From Lachnospiraceae bacterium (GTDB taxonomy: Bacteria; Bacillota; Clostridia; Lachnospirales; Lachnospiraceae), in NCBI GenBank assembly GCA_030526405.1, contig JAUNCZ010000009.1, forward strand, positions 1 to 64,000: a stretch of DNA of 64,000 bases, written 5' to 3'. The notes beneath the pieces were generated by a model that worked only from the letters and a program-made list of their open reading frames with translations, searched no databases and had not been told where the DNA came from. Of this stretch, positions 1-9,081 are shown in pieces. How positions within the stretch are numbered: position 1 is the first letter of the stretch; each line of letters begins with the position of its first letter. The translations under genes and the position numbers were made by a program.

Positions 1-61
<61 letters not shown>

Positions 62-92
62 TTTCGTTAAACTAAATAACGAATTCTAATGT

Positions 93-167
93 GGTGGGTA
101 TAGCGCAGTTGGTTAGCGCGCCAGATTGTGGCTCTGGAGGCCAAGGGTTCGAATCCCTTTATCCACC
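93..167 (+). tRNA. tRNA-His (GTG)
   Basis: Full cloverleaf. Acceptor GTGGGTA pairs with TATCCAC, anticodon stem CCAGA/TCTGG holds anticodon GTG, and the T arm is AAGGG/CCCTT around TTCGAAT. The extra 5' G at 93 faces C167, the G-1:C73 pair that identifies tRNA-His. CCA is not encoded. Confidence 0.96.
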
Positions 168-186
168 CTGCCGAATGGCGAAACAG

Positions 187-258
187 TGGGCTATCGCCAA
201 GCGGTAAGGCACAGCACTTTGACTGCTGCATGCGCTGGTTCGAATCCAGCTGGCCCAG
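187..258 (+). tRNA. tRNA-Gln (TTG)
   Basis: Acceptor TGGGCTA/TGGCCCA, anticodon stem CAGCA/TGCTG with anticodon TTG, T arm GCTGG/CCAGC around TTCGAAT, discriminator G. It lies 19 bases after tRNA-His, probably in the same transcript. Confidence 0.96.
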
Positions 259-268
259 TCAATAATAC

Positions 269-341
269 GGAGCATTAGCTCAGTCGGTAGAGCACTTGAC
301 TTTTAATCAAGTTGTCCGGGGTTCGAATCCCCGATGCTTCA
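269..341 (+). tRNA. tRNA-Lys (TTT)
   Basis: Acceptor GGAGCAT/ATGCTTC with one G-T pair, anticodon stem ACTTG/CAAGT with anticodon TTT, T arm CGGGG/CCCCG around TTCGAAT, discriminator A. A strong hairpin with a T tract follows at 345. Confidence 0.96.
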
Positions 342-344
342 CTG

Positions 345-375
345 AGGATGATAACAGATGTTATCATCCTTTTTT
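345..375 (+). terminator. Intrinsic terminator after tRNA-Lys
   Basis: Perfect stem AGGATGATAA (345-354) / TTATCATCCT (361-370) with a 6-base loop, then a run of T. It should end the tRNA-Arg/His/Gln/Lys transcript and leaves tRNA-Leu, 20 bases on, needing readthrough or its own promoter. Confidence 0.85.
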
Positions 376-389
376 CTTATTCAGATGAT

Positions 390-469
390 GCGGGCGTGGC
401 GGAATTGGCAGACGCGATGGGTTTAGGTCCCATTGGGTAACCGTGCGGGTTCGAGTCCCACCGCCCGTA
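390..469 (+). tRNA. tRNA-Leu (TAG)
   Basis: Acceptor GCGGGCG/CGCCCGT, anticodon stem ATGGG/CCCAT with anticodon TAG, a long class II variable arm (TGGGTAACCGT region), T arm with TTCGAGT, discriminator A. It stands between the tRNA-Lys terminator and rho. Confidence 0.96.
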
Positions 470-604
470 TTTTCGACTTGAATCCCTTCTGCAGTTTGGT
501 TGGCAGAAAAAGGGAAATCATTTTTTCGTATTTCAGGAGATAAACCCCAAAAACAACATAATAGCAAAGGAGCTGCTGTTTACAGCAGTCTGAAAGGAAT
601 GTCT

Positions 605-1897
605 ATGACAAAAGAACAGTATGAGTCTCTTCCTTTAAGTGAACTGAGACAGATTGCCAGGACACGACAGTTAAAAGGTACCTCCACATTAAAGAAGGAG
701 GAACTGATCAGCCGCATGCTGGATGAGGATGTCACCGAGCAGCTGAAGCCCGATGCCCGATCCCTTGACAGCGGAATCGTTGCCAGCGGACTGCTCCAGG
801 TGATGGAGGATGGCGGTTTCGGATTTCTGCGCTCCACAAACTTTCTTTCTGGCTCTGATGATGTGTATGTAAGCCCTTCCCAGATCAGAAAGTTCCGCAT
901 GAGAACGGGTGATTTTGTCACAGGAACTCTCAAGGTCCGTGGGGAGAGGGATAAGAACGATGCTCTGATCAAGGTGACGGAAATCAACGGCCTTCAGCCA
1001 CAGCAGAGTGTGGGGCGTATGAATTTTGATGATATGACTCCTGTTTTCCCGGATAAACGACTTCGTCTGGAGCGTCCTGATGGAAGTATGGCCATGAGAA
1101 TTGTGGATCTGATCAGTCCGGTGGGAAAGGGACAGAGAGGTATGATCGTTTCTCCGCCAAAGGCAGGAAAGACCACTCTTCTCAAGGATGTGGCAAAGTC
1201 TATTCTGAGGAACAATCCGGATATGCATCTGATCATCCTTCTCATCGACGAGCGTCCGGAGGAGGTTACCGATATGAAGGAGACGGTGAAGGGGAAAAAT
1301 GTGGAGATTATCCATTCCACCTTCGACGAGACCCCGGATCATCACAGAAGAGTTGCGGAGATGGTGACAGAGCGTGGCAAACGACTGGTGGAGATCAAGC
1401 AGGATGTTGTGATTCTGGTGGACAGCATCACACGTCTTACAAGAGCCTACAATCAGGTGGTGGCCCCCAGTGGAAGAACTCTTTCCGGAGGACTGGATCC
1501 CGCTGCTCTGCACATGCCAAAACGCTTCTTTGGTGCAGCCCGCAACATGCGTGAGGGAGGCAGCCTGACCATCCTGGCCACAGCTCTGGTGGAAACCGGA
1601 AGCAAGATGGATGATGTGGTGTATGAGGAGTTCAAGGGAACAGGAAACATGGAGCTGGTGCTGAACAGAAAACTCCAGGAGAGAAGAGTGTTCCCGGCCA
1701 TCGATATTGCAAAATCAGGAACAAGAAGAGAGGATCTTCTTCTGGATCCTGAGGAGATGGAAGCAGTCAATTCCATGCGCCGTGCCCTGAACGGACTGAA
1801 GGCTGAGGAGGCTGCAGAGAACATCCTGAATATGTTCACAAAGACCAAAAATAATGCGGAACTTGTGCAGCAACTGAAAAAACAAAAAATTGTGTAA
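605..1897 (+). CDS. rho: Transcription termination factor Rho
   Basis: Rho is a hexameric RNA-dependent ATPase that ends transcription at C-rich untranslated RNA. From the ATG at 605 the protein has 430 residues. An N-terminal Rho_N/SAP-like segment (LPLSELRQIARTRQLKG) is followed by the cold-shock-like RNA-binding domain (GFGFLRS...DVYVSPSQIRKF), Walker A KAGKTT (about 186-191), Walker B with ILLIDERPEEVTDM, and the Q/R-loop region (SGTRREDLLLDPEEM). The frame is open upstream to a TTG at 500, but only ATG 605 has a well-placed AAAGGA (6-base gap) and the usual Rho N terminus. Next to rpmE and prfA, as in many clostridia. Confidence 0.97.
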   Translation: MTKEQYESLPLSELRQIARTRQLKGTSTLKKEELISRMLDEDVTEQLKPDARSLDSGIVASGLLQVMEDGGFGFLRSTNFLSGSDDVYVSPSQIRKFRMRTGDFVTGTLKVRGERDKNDALIKVTEINGLQPQQSVGRMNFDDMTPVFPDKRLRLERPDGSMAMRIVDLISPVGKGQRGMIVSPPKAGKTTLLKDVAKSILRNNPDMHLIILLIDERPEEVTDMKETVKGKNVEIIHSTFDETPDHHRRVAEMVTERGKRLVEIKQDVVILVDSITRLTRAYNQVVAPSGRTLSGGLDPAALHMPKRFFGAARNMREGGSLTILATALVETGSKMDDVVYEEFKGTGNMELVLNRKLQERRVFPAIDIAKSGTRREDLLLDPEEMEAVNSMRRALNGLKAEEAAENILNMFTKTKNNAELVQQLKKQKIV

Positions 1898-1901
1898 AGT
1901 A

Positions 1902-1930
1902 TTGCAATTCCTGATACGGCATGATATAAT
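1902..1930 (+). promoter_or_regulatory. Sigma-A promoter of rpmE
   Basis: TTGCAA (1902-1907), 17-base spacer, perfect TATAAT (1925-1930). Transcription would start near 1937, giving a leader of about 135 bases before rpmE. Confidence 0.8.
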
Positions 1931-1954
1931 GCATAAGCCGTTGATTAATTGAAA

Positions 1955-2045
1955 TAGTATGTAGTCACGTGAAACTGCCTGAAGCAGTTCCTGCTTTGCA
2001 GAGTACTACGTAACAAAAGGCAGTTTATTAGAACTATCAAAAAAT
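1955..2045 (+). promoter_or_regulatory. Structured rpmE leader, candidate L31 autoregulatory RNA
   Basis: The leader closes with AAACTGCCT (1972-1980) / AGGCAGTTT (2018-2026) and holds an inner hairpin (AGCAG/CTGCT near 1983-1994) plus GTAGT (1961-1965) / ACTAC (2005-2009). No T run follows, so it is not a simple terminator. Position and structure suit the known class of Firmicute L31 leader RNAs that bind L31 protein. I cannot run a covariance model, so family membership is inferred. Confidence 0.5.
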
Positions 2046-2072
2046 ATTATTATGGAAGACGAGGTGTAAACA

Positions 2073-2270
2073 ATGAGAGAAGGAATTCATCCAGAATATT
2101 ACCAGGCAACCGTAACCTGCAACTGTGGAAACACATTCACAACTGGATCCACAAAGAAAGATATCCACGTTGAGATCTGTTCTAAATGCCATCCTTTCTA
2201 CACAGGACAGCAGAAAGCTACAACAGCTCGCGGACGTATTGAGAAATTCAACAAAAAATACGGTATGTAA
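2073..2270 (+). CDS. rpmE: 50S ribosomal protein L31, zinc-binding form
   Basis: 65 residues, the usual length. It keeps Cys16-x-Cys18 and Cys37-x-x-Cys40, the zinc ligands of the C+ L31 type, with typical HPFYTGQQK and RIEKFNKKY segments. Start ATG is preceded by GACGAGGTG. L31 sits on the central protuberance of the large subunit. Zinc-dependent L31 commonly has a zinc-free paralogue induced in starvation; none is seen here. Confidence 0.97.
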   Translation: MREGIHPEYYQATVTCNCGNTFTTGSTKKDIHVEICSKCHPFYTGQQKATTARGRIEKFNKKYGM

Positions 2271-2290
2271 TTTAATTTTTAGTAAAAGTA

Positions 2291-2323
2291 GGGTTGAGGT
2301 TGAAAAATCTCAACCCATTTTAC
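2291..2323 (+). terminator. Terminator of rpmE
   Basis: GGGTTGAG (2291-2298) / CTCAACCC (2309-2316) followed by ATTTTA. It also rules out starts of the next gene upstream of 2357. Confidence 0.7.
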
Positions 2324-2356
2324 TATATTCAATTATTTTTTATTGGGGGAAAAAAG

Positions 2357-3292
2357 ATGAAATCATCCAATATTGGCGGACAGGCTGTCATGGAGGGAAT
2401 CATGATGCGGCATAAGGATGTATATTCTGTTGCCGTCAGAAAGCCGGACGGTACCATCGAGCTGAAGGTGGAGCCCTATAAGCCGGTGATCAACTGCAAA
2501 CCGCTGCTGAAGGTGCCCTTTGTCAGAGGTGTTTTCAATTTTGTGGATTCTCTGGTAATGGGAATCAGCTGTCTGATGTATTCTGCTTCCTTTTTTGAGG
2601 AGGAAGAGGAGAAGGAGAAAAAAGAGCTGACAGAGGAGGAAAAGACGGCCCTTGAAAAAAAGAAGGAGAAAGAGGAGAAGCTGTTTATGGCAGGAACCCT
2701 TGTTCTTTCTCTGGTGCTGGCTGTGGGAATCTTTTTCCTGCTGCCCTATTTTCTCACCAATCTGCTGAGAAATGTGTTTATCAGTCCCTATGTGGCCAAT
2801 CTTCTGGAGGCTGTGCTTCGAATCTTTATCTTTTTCTGCTATATGGTGCTGATCTCCCGTATGAAGGATATTCAGAGAACCTTCGAGTATCACGGTGCAG
2901 AGCATAAGTGCATCAACTGTATTGAAAACGGCTGGGAGCTTACAGTGGAGAATGTGCTGAAAAGTTCCCGTCTTCACAAACGCTGCGGAACCAGCTTTCT
3001 GTTCTTTGTAATGATCGTCAGCGCAGTGCTGCTGATGCTGGTGCAGTCTGAATCCCACGTGATGCGCCTTGTATGGAGACTGGTTCTGATCCCTGTGGTG
3101 GCAGGAGTATCCTATGAGATCATCCGTCTGGCGGGAAATTCTGACAATAAGCTGATCGGTCTTCTCAGCAAGCCGGGCCTTGCCCTGCAGCAGCTTACCA
3201 CAAGGGAGCCGGATGCAGAAGAGGCAGAGGTGGCAATTGCTGCTGTGGAGGCAGTATTTGACTGGAAAACATATCTAAGGGATAATTTCTGA
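2357..3292 (+). CDS. DUF1385 (YqhQ-like) membrane protein
   Basis: 311 residues from ATG 2357, with GGGGG ten bases upstream. The N terminus carries the family signature GGQAVMEGIMMR. A highly charged stretch of Glu/Lys (about 76-110) precedes four hydrophobic segments, two near 112-165 and two in the C-terminal half, with a conserved EYHGAEHKCINCIE between the pairs. The family is widespread in Firmicutes and its biochemical role is not established. In clostridia it is regularly found between rpmE and prmC, as here, so it may serve translation or membrane homeostasis, but that is only association. Confidence 0.88.
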   Translation: MKSSNIGGQAVMEGIMMRHKDVYSVAVRKPDGTIELKVEPYKPVINCKPLLKVPFVRGVFNFVDSLVMGISCLMYSASFFEEEEEKEKKELTEEEKTALEKKKEKEEKLFMAGTLVLSLVLAVGIFFLLPYFLTNLLRNVFISPYVANLLEAVLRIFIFFCYMVLISRMKDIQRTFEYHGAEHKCINCIENGWELTVENVLKSSRLHKRCGTSFLFFVMIVSAVLLMLVQSESHVMRLVWRLVLIPVVAGVSYEIIRLAGNSDNKLIGLLSKPGLALQQLTTREPDAEEAEVAIAAVEAVFDWKTYLRDNF

Positions 3293-3306
3293 TAAAGGAG
3301 AGGGAA

Positions 3307-4167
3307 ATGTACAGTGCAAACGGACCTGTCCGGTCTATGAAGGACTGGCTGGAATACGGAATCGGTTTTCTGGAGGCTCATCAGATCCAGGATGCCAGAA
3401 CAGATGCATGGATCCTGATGGAATACACGGCAAACATTAACAAAAGCTATTACTATATGAATATGCATGAGCCCATGGACGCAGGAGATGCGGAGGATTA
3501 TGCTCTTCTTATCCATCGCAGAGCGGAGCATATTCCGGTACAGTATCTCACAGGAGAGGCCTGGTTCTACGGCCGCAGCTTCAGGGTCAATGAATCGGTG
3601 CTGATTCCAAGACAGGACACAGAGGTGCTGGTGGAGGAGGCGCTGAAGAGGATTCAGCCGGGAATGCGGGTGCTGGATCTCTGTACAGGCAGTGGCTGCA
3701 TTCTTCTGACTGTGTTGAAGGAGGCCCAGGTAACCGGTGTGGGCTCCGATATCTCACAGGAGGCCCTTCTGGTGGCTGAGCTGAACAGAAAGCGCATCGG
3801 CGTGCAGGCGAACTGGATCCAGAGTGATCTGTTTGAGAACATTGGAGGAAGATTTGACATGATTCTCTCCAATCCCCCCTATATCCAGAGTGCAGTGATC
3901 GATACGCTGGATCCTGAGGTGAGGGAGCATGAGCCCCATATTGCCCTGGATGGAAGCGAGGACGGTCTTCTGTTCTACAGAAGGATCGTGGAGGAGGCTC
4001 CGTCCTATCTGAACCCCGGCGGCTGGGTCTGCATGGAGATCGGATATGATCAGGGACAGGACCTGAAGGGTCTTTTTGCCGAAAATGGACAGTATACTAA
4101 TTTTGAATTGATCAGAGACCTGTCAGGTCTTGACAGAGTCGTCTGTGCACAGTTAAAAGGAGAATAA
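3307..4167 (+). CDS. prmC: Peptide chain release factor N5-glutamine methyltransferase
   Basis: PrmC methylates the Gln of the GGQ motif in release factors RF1 and RF2 using SAM. 286 residues, normal length. It has an N-terminal helical substrate-binding domain, SAM motif I VLDLCTGSGCI (about 123-132) and the catalytic NPPY (189-192). ATG 3307 follows AAAGGAGAGGGAA. The gene ends three bases before prfA, its substrate, which fixes the assignment and suggests translational coupling. Confidence 0.96.
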   Translation: MYSANGPVRSMKDWLEYGIGFLEAHQIQDARTDAWILMEYTANINKSYYYMNMHEPMDAGDAEDYALLIHRRAEHIPVQYLTGEAWFYGRSFRVNESVLIPRQDTEVLVEEALKRIQPGMRVLDLCTGSGCILLTVLKEAQVTGVGSDISQEALLVAELNRKRIGVQANWIQSDLFENIGGRFDMILSNPPYIQSAVIDTLDPEVREHEPHIALDGSEDGLLFYRRIVEEAPSYLNPGGWVCMEIGYDQGQDLKGLFAENGQYTNFELIRDLSGLDRVVCAQLKGE

Positions 4168-4170
4168 GCG

Positions 4171-5247
4171 ATGTTTGATAAGCTGGAAGATATTCTGCAT
4201 CATCTGGAGGAGCTGCTGCTTCGGCTGAATGAGCCGGGAGTGACAGATAATCCGGCAGAGTTTCAGAGACTGATGAAGGAACAGGCAGAGCTGCAGCCCA
4301 TTGCAGATGCCTATACAGCCTATAAAAAGGCACAGCAGACTGTGGAGGACAGTCTGGATCTGCTGCGTGAGGAAACTGACGAGGATATGCGTCAGCTGCT
4401 GAAGGAGGAGATGAATGAGGCAAAGGATGAGATCCTTCGCCTGGAGCAGGAACTGAAGATTCTTCTTCTTCCAAAGGACCCAAATGACAGCAAAAACGTA
4501 ATCGTTGAGATCCGTGCCGGTGCCGGCGGAGACGAGGCAGCTCTTTTCGCTGCAGAGCTGTACAGAATGTATGTGAAGTACGCGGAAAAACGCCACTGGA
4601 AGACTGAGCTGATCAATATCAGTGAGACCGGAATCGGTGGTATGAAGGAAGTGGAATTCATGATCAACGGACAGGGAGCCTACTCTGTTCTGAAATATGA
4701 GAGTGGAGTACACCGTGTACAGCGTGTACCGGAGACAGAATCCGGCGGACGTATCCATACCTCCACTGCTTCTGTTGCCATCATGCCGGAGGCAGAGGAA
4801 TTTGATATTGTTATTGATGAGAAGGATATCCGTATCGATGTAATGCGTGCATCCGGAAACGGAGGACAGTGTGTCAACACCACCGATTCAGCGGTTCGAC
4901 TGACTCATAATCCAACAGGTATTGTGATCTATTCTCAGACAGAGAAATCCCAGCTGCAGAACAAAGAGAAGGCATTTCGCCTGCTGCGTTCCAAGCTGTA
5001 TGATCTGGAGCTGGCCCGCCGTCAGAATGAGGAGGCGGATCTTCGAAGAAGCCAGATTGGTACAGGAGACCGTTCTGAGAAGATCAGAACCTACAATTTC
5101 CCTCAGGGACGTGTGACAGATCACAGGATCAAGCTTACTCTCCATCGCCTTGACGGCATTTTAAACGGAGATCTGGATGAGATCATTGACAGTCTCATCG
5201 CAGCAGATCAGTCTGCCAAACTTACAAAGATGAACGAGGAAGCATAA
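4171..5247 (+). CDS. prfA: Peptide chain release factor 1
   Basis: RF1 reads UAA and UAG and triggers peptide release. 358 residues. GGQ lies at 231-233 within [17 protein letters not shown]. The stop-codon-recognition tripeptide at 187-189 is PET, fitting the RF1 P-x-T pattern and not the SPF of RF2. A coiled N-terminal domain 1 spans about 1-100. Start ATG follows AAAAGGAGAATAAGCG. Four bases after prmC, its modifying enzyme. Confidence 0.97.
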   Translation: MFDKLEDILHHLEELLLRLNEPGVTDNPAEFQRLMKEQAELQPIADAYTAYKKAQQTVEDSLDLLREETDEDMRQLLKEEMNEAKDEILRLEQELKILLLPKDPNDSKNVIVEIRAGAGGDEAALFAAELYRMYVKYAEKRHWKTELINISETGIGGMKEVEFMINGQGAYSVLKYESGVHRVQRVPETESGGRIHTSTASVAIMPEAEEFDIVIDEKDIRIDVMRASGNGGQCVNTTDSAVRLTHNPTGIVIYSQTEKSQLQNKEKAFRLLRSKLYDLELARRQNEEADLRRSQIGTGDRSEKIRTYNFPQGRVTDHRIKLTLHRLDGILNGDLDEIIDSLIAADQSAKLTKMNEEA

Positions 5248-5264
5248 GAAGGAGGTACATCAGA

Positions 5265-6611
5265 ATGGGTAAATATTTTGGTACTGACGGTTTCAGAGGA
5301 GAGGCCAATGTTTCTCTGACAGCGGAGCATGCATACAAGATCGGACGATATATCGGATGGTATTTCGGCCAGGAGAAAAAAGCAAAATTTGTGATGGGTA
5401 AGGATACCCGTCTTTCCGGTGATATGCTGGAGTCTGCACTGGCAGCAGGTCTTACTGCTTCAGGCGCAGATGTATATATGCTGCATCTCACCACCACACC
5501 AAGTGTGGCATATCTGGTGCGCAAAGAGGGCTTTGACTGCGGAATCATGATTTCTGCCAGCCATAACCCCTTCTATGACAACGGAATCAAACTGGTGAAC
5601 GGCAAGGGACAGAAGATGGAGGCAGAGGTTGAGGCTGCCATTGAGAAATACATGGATGGGGAGACTGAAGAGATTCCTTATGCCTCAAGAGAGGCTATTG
5701 GAAAGATTCTGGAGTATCCTCAGGGAAAGGATCTGTATGTGGACTATCTGAAACAGATTCCTGAAAGTCCTGTAAAGGAGCGCCGTATTGCTCTGGACTG
5801 CTCCAACGGAAGTGCCTCCTATCTGGCAGCTCAGGTATTTGAGGCCTGCGGTATCCCTGCAGAGATTCTGTTCTGTGAGCCAAACGGTGTGAATATCAAC
5901 ACAGACTGCGGTTCTACCCATATCGAGAAGCTTCAGGCCTACGTGAAAGAAAATGGCCTGGATGCAGGCTTTGCCTATGACGGAGACGCTGACAGATGTC
6001 TGGCAGTGGATGAGAAGGGAAATCTGGTGGACGGAGATCTCATCATGTTTATCTGCGGAAAATATCTGAACAGCAGGGGACGTCTTCCGGAAAATACCAT
6101 TGTAACCACTGTTATGTCCAACATGGGTCTGTACAAGGCCTGTGAGAGAGATGGCCTGCGCACAGAGCAGACAGCGGTGGGTGACAAATACGTATGTGAA
6201 AACATGAATAAAAACGGATATGCCCTGGGCGGAGAGCAGTCAGGCCATGTGATCTTCCGTGAATTTGCCACCACCGGTGACGGAATGCTCACTTCTCTGA
6301 TGCTGTTGGAGGTAATGAATGCCACAGGACGCAGTCTCTCCGATCTGGCCGGTGAGGTGACCATCTATCCTCAGCTGCTGAAGAATGTCCGTGTAAAGGA
6401 TAAAACAGAGGCCAGAGAGAATCCTGCTGTGCAGGCAGCAGTTGCAGCAGTTGCTGAAAAACTGGGAGACAACGGTCGTATCCTGGTGCGTGAGAGTGGA
6501 ACAGAGCCTCTGATCCGCGTAATGGTGGAGGCAGAAACCGATGAGATCTGTCTGGAAATGGTGGACAGTGTCATCCATGTGATCAATAGTGAGGGTCTTG
6601 CTGCAGAATGA
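5265..6611 (+). CDS. glmM: Phosphoglucosamine mutase
   Basis: Converts glucosamine-6-phosphate to glucosamine-1-phosphate for UDP-GlcNAc and cell-wall synthesis. 448 residues. The phosphoserine loop ISASHNP puts the catalytic Ser at 99. The Mg-binding DGDADR is in the middle third, and the sugar loop GGEQSGH and phosphate-binding RESGTEP are both present. ATG 5265 follows AAGGAGG. It overlaps the next gene by four bases (ATGA), so the lipoprotein is probably translated by coupling. Confidence 0.97.
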   Translation: MGKYFGTDGFRGEANVSLTAEHAYKIGRYIGWYFGQEKKAKFVMGKDTRLSGDMLESALAAGLTASGADVYMLHLTTTPSVAYLVRKEGFDCGIMISASHNPFYDNGIKLVNGKGQKMEAEVEAAIEKYMDGETEEIPYASREAIGKILEYPQGKDLYVDYLKQIPESPVKERRIALDCSNGSASYLAAQVFEACGIPAEILFCEPNGVNINTDCGSTHIEKLQAYVKENGLDAGFAYDGDADRCLAVDEKGNLVDGDLIMFICGKYLNSRGRLPENTIVTTVMSNMGLYKACERDGLRTEQTAVGDKYVCENMNKNGYALGGEQSGHVIFREFATTGDGMLTSLMLLEVMNATGRSLSDLAGEVTIYPQLLKNVRVKDKTEARENPAVQAAVAAVAEKLGDNGRILVRESGTEPLIRVMVEAETDEICLEMVDSVIHVINSEGLAAE

Positions 6612-7651
6612 GAAAATTTCAGAAGAATCTTACAGCCCTTTTTCTGGGACTGACCATCCTGACTTTTGGGGGCTGCGGAAAAGAGGATTCAGGCTCCTAT
6701 CAGAGAGCCATGGAGGCCCTGGAAAACGGAAATTACAGTCTGGCTCAGCAGGAGTTTATGCAGGCAGAAAAGCTGGATCACAGACCCGCTGAGGTGGCCA
6801 GAGGAAAGGGACTTCTGTTTCTGGCCCAGGGTCAGTACGACCAGGCTATGAAGCTGTTTGACCAGGCCATTGAAAAGGGCGGCAGCAGCAAGAGCTTTGT
6901 CAGAGATGTGAAACTGTATCAGGCAGAGACCTGTCTGGCAAAGGGTGAAACTTCTGAGGCAGAGAACATATGTCAGGAGCTGCTGGAGGAGAGCCACCTT
7001 GGAGAGGCGGAGCTGATTCTGGGAAGGATCGCCCTTTCAAAGGGAGAGTATGACGCTGCAGAGGAGCATTTTGTATCCTGTGTTTCTGAGCATCCCTCCT
7101 TTGATAACTATCTCACCATCTATACTCTGTATGTAAATGCCAGTATGGAGGCAGACGGAGCCGCTTATCTTGAGCGGGCGCTGGAGCTGGTGCCGGCAGA
7201 TGCAGAAGACTACTGCAGCCAGGGACAGATCTATTATCATCTGGGACAGACAGAGCAGGCCAAAACCAGCTTTGCAAGAGCCATCGATCTGGGAAACACA
7301 GATGCTGTTCCCATGATGGGAAAACTGTATCTGGAGAATGGGGAGATCCAGGCTGCCAGATCCATGTATCAGAGTTATCTGAACGAGGCTCTGAGACCTG
7401 CCCTTGCCTACAATGGACTGGCACTCTGTGACCTGGCAGATAAAAAATACGATGAGGCCCTTGTGAACATCAGAAAGGGTCTGGAGGAGGAAGATACAGA
7501 GGTCAGAGAAAGTCTTCTTCTGAATGAAATTGCCGCATATGAATACAAACTGGATTTCTCCCAGGCCAAGGCAAAAATGCAGGCATTTCTGGAGGAATAT
7601 CCTGAAAATAAAGAGGCTCTCAGGGAGAATCTCTTTCTGAAGAGTCGATGA
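6608..7651 (+). CDS. TPR-repeat lipoprotein
   Basis: 347 residues. A short basic N terminus and hydrophobic stretch end in LTFGGC, so Cys23 is the likely lipidation site. The rest is a string of tetratricopeptide-type helix pairs (for example LAQGQYDQAMKLFDQAIEKG, IYYHLGQTEQAKTSFARAI, CDLADKKYDEALVNIRKG). It probably sits on the outer face of the membrane as a scaffold. Partner and function are unknown. The overlap with glmM hints at an envelope role. Confidence 0.85.
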   Translation: MRKFQKNLTALFLGLTILTFGGCGKEDSGSYQRAMEALENGNYSLAQQEFMQAEKLDHRPAEVARGKGLLFLAQGQYDQAMKLFDQAIEKGGSSKSFVRDVKLYQAETCLAKGETSEAENICQELLEESHLGEAELILGRIALSKGEYDAAEEHFVSCVSEHPSFDNYLTIYTLYVNASMEADGAAYLERALELVPADAEDYCSQGQIYYHLGQTEQAKTSFARAIDLGNTDAVPMMGKLYLENGEIQAARSMYQSYLNEALRPALAYNGLALCDLADKKYDEALVNIRKGLEEEDTEVRESLLLNEIAAYEYKLDFSQAKAKMQAFLEEYPENKEALRENLFLKSR

Positions 7652-7660
7652 GGATGATTT

Positions 7661-8896
7661 ATGTACGAAATTAAGCAGACAGAGGATCGGGTAATCCTTG
7701 TTGCGGTCTGTGTGGATTCCGAAGCGGAAACACAGGCTTCGCTCCATGAGCTGGCGGAGCTGGCCAGAACAGCCGGTGCTTCCGTAGCAGCCACTGTAGT
7801 GCAGAACCGCGAAAGCGTGCATCCCGGAACCTATCTGGGAAAAGGTAAAATTGAAGAACTGAAGCAGATGCTGTATATGTTGGATGCCAACGGCATCATC
7901 TGCGATGATGAGCTCTCTCCGGCCCAGATGAATAATCTGGAGCAGGCACTGGAGTGCAAGGTAATGGACAGAACCCTTCTGATCCTGGATATTTTTGCAG
8001 GACGGGCCAGAACCAGTGAGGGAAAGATCCAGGTTGAGCTGGCACAGCTGAAGTACAGACAGGCCAGACTGGTGGGACTTAGAAGCTCTCTGTCCAGACT
8101 GGGAGGCGGAATCGGTACAAGGGGACCCGGTGAGAAAAAACTGGAGATGGACCGTCGTCTGATCACAGACAGAATCGCAGCCCTGCGAAAGGAGCTGGAG
8201 GAGGTGAAACGCCACAGAGATGTGATCCGAGAGGGAAGAAGCAAGGGTTCCACAAAGGTGGCTGCCATTGTAGGCTACACCAATGCGGGAAAATCCACTC
8301 TTCTGAACACTCTTACTCAGGCAGGAGTTCTGGAGGAGGATGCTCTTTTTGCTACTCTGGATCCCACCACCCGTGTGCTGGATCTTCCGGGGGGCACCCA
8401 GATCCTTCTGACAGATACAGTAGGATTTATCAGAAAGCTGCCCCATCACCTGATCAATGCCTTCCGAAGCACTCTGGAGGAGGCGGTATTTGCAGATCTG
8501 ATTATCCACGTGGTGGATTCTTCCAACCCTCAGATGAATGACCAGATGGAGGTTGTATACGAGACTCTGCAGCAGCTGGGAATGAAAAAGAAGACCATTG
8601 TGACCCTGTTCAACAAGCAGGACAGAGTGGAGGGAGAGCAGCATCTCTCTGATCCAATGGCAGATTATACCTTCCGCATCTCTGCAAAAACAGGAGATGG
8701 ACTGGAGGAACTGGGAAATGCTCTTGAGGAGATCCTTCTGAAGGAGCAGATCTATATTGAGCGTCTGTACGGCTACCATGAGGGCGGAAAGATCGCTCTG
8801 ATCCGTCAGTACGGAACCCTCCTCTCTGAGGAGTTTCTGGCGGAGGGAACACAGATCAAAGCCTATGTACCCGCTGAGATCTACGGCAAAGTATAA
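7661..8896 (+). CDS. hflX: Ribosome-associated GTPase HflX
   Basis: HflX binds the 50S subunit and splits stalled or hibernating ribosomes. 411 residues. An N-terminal HflX domain (GTYLGKGKIEEL near 56-67) and a glycine-rich linker (GGGIGTRGPGEKKLEMDRR) lead into the G domain: G1 GYTNAGKST at 205-213, G3 DTVGF, G4 NKQD. ATG 7661 follows GAGGATGA. It lies ten bases after the TPR lipoprotein gene, so co-transcription from glmM is likely. Confidence 0.96.
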   Translation: MYEIKQTEDRVILVAVCVDSEAETQASLHELAELARTAGASVAATVVQNRESVHPGTYLGKGKIEELKQMLYMLDANGIICDDELSPAQMNNLEQALECKVMDRTLLILDIFAGRARTSEGKIQVELAQLKYRQARLVGLRSSLSRLGGGIGTRGPGEKKLEMDRRLITDRIAALRKELEEVKRHRDVIREGRSKGSTKVAAIVGYTNAGKSTLLNTLTQAGVLEEDALFATLDPTTRVLDLPGGTQILLTDTVGFIRKLPHHLINAFRSTLEEAVFADLIIHVVDSSNPQMNDQMEVVYETLQQLGMKKKTIVTLFNKQDRVEGEQHLSDPMADYTFRISAKTGDGLEELGNALEEILLKEQIYIERLYGYHEGGKIALIRQYGTLLSEEFLAEGTQIKAYVPAEIYGKV

Positions 8897-9081
8897 CTCA
8901 GTCGGAATGGGTGTATCCCCGGCCTCTACAGGCGGTGGATAAACAAATATACAGGATCACAGGACCTCTGTCGGCAACAGGTTGCAGGCAGGGGTCTTCT
9001 TGGTATAAAGAGTGATATACAGGCTGAAAGCGGCATGGATTTTTACAAAAAACAGATAGTTCTGTTAAGGAGGATAAAAGG
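8897..9081 (+). promoter_or_regulatory. Intergenic region with peptidase promoter
   Basis: TTGCAG (8981-8986), 17-base spacer, TATAAA (9004-9009) reads toward the peptidase. An upstream hairpin GACCTCTG/CAGGGGTC (about 8961-8998) overlaps the -35 box. No clear terminator for hflX and no coding sequence seen. Confidence 0.55.

Noticed and set aside
500-604. N-terminal extension of Rho from TTG 500
   Set aside because: No RBS at 500, the extra 35 residues do not look like Rho, and ATG 605 has a well-spaced AAAGGA.
7037-8779. 580-residue antisense ORF opposite the TPR lipoprotein and hflX
   Set aside because: Crosses two well-supported genes on the other strand and has low-complexity Leu/Gln/His/Cys content.
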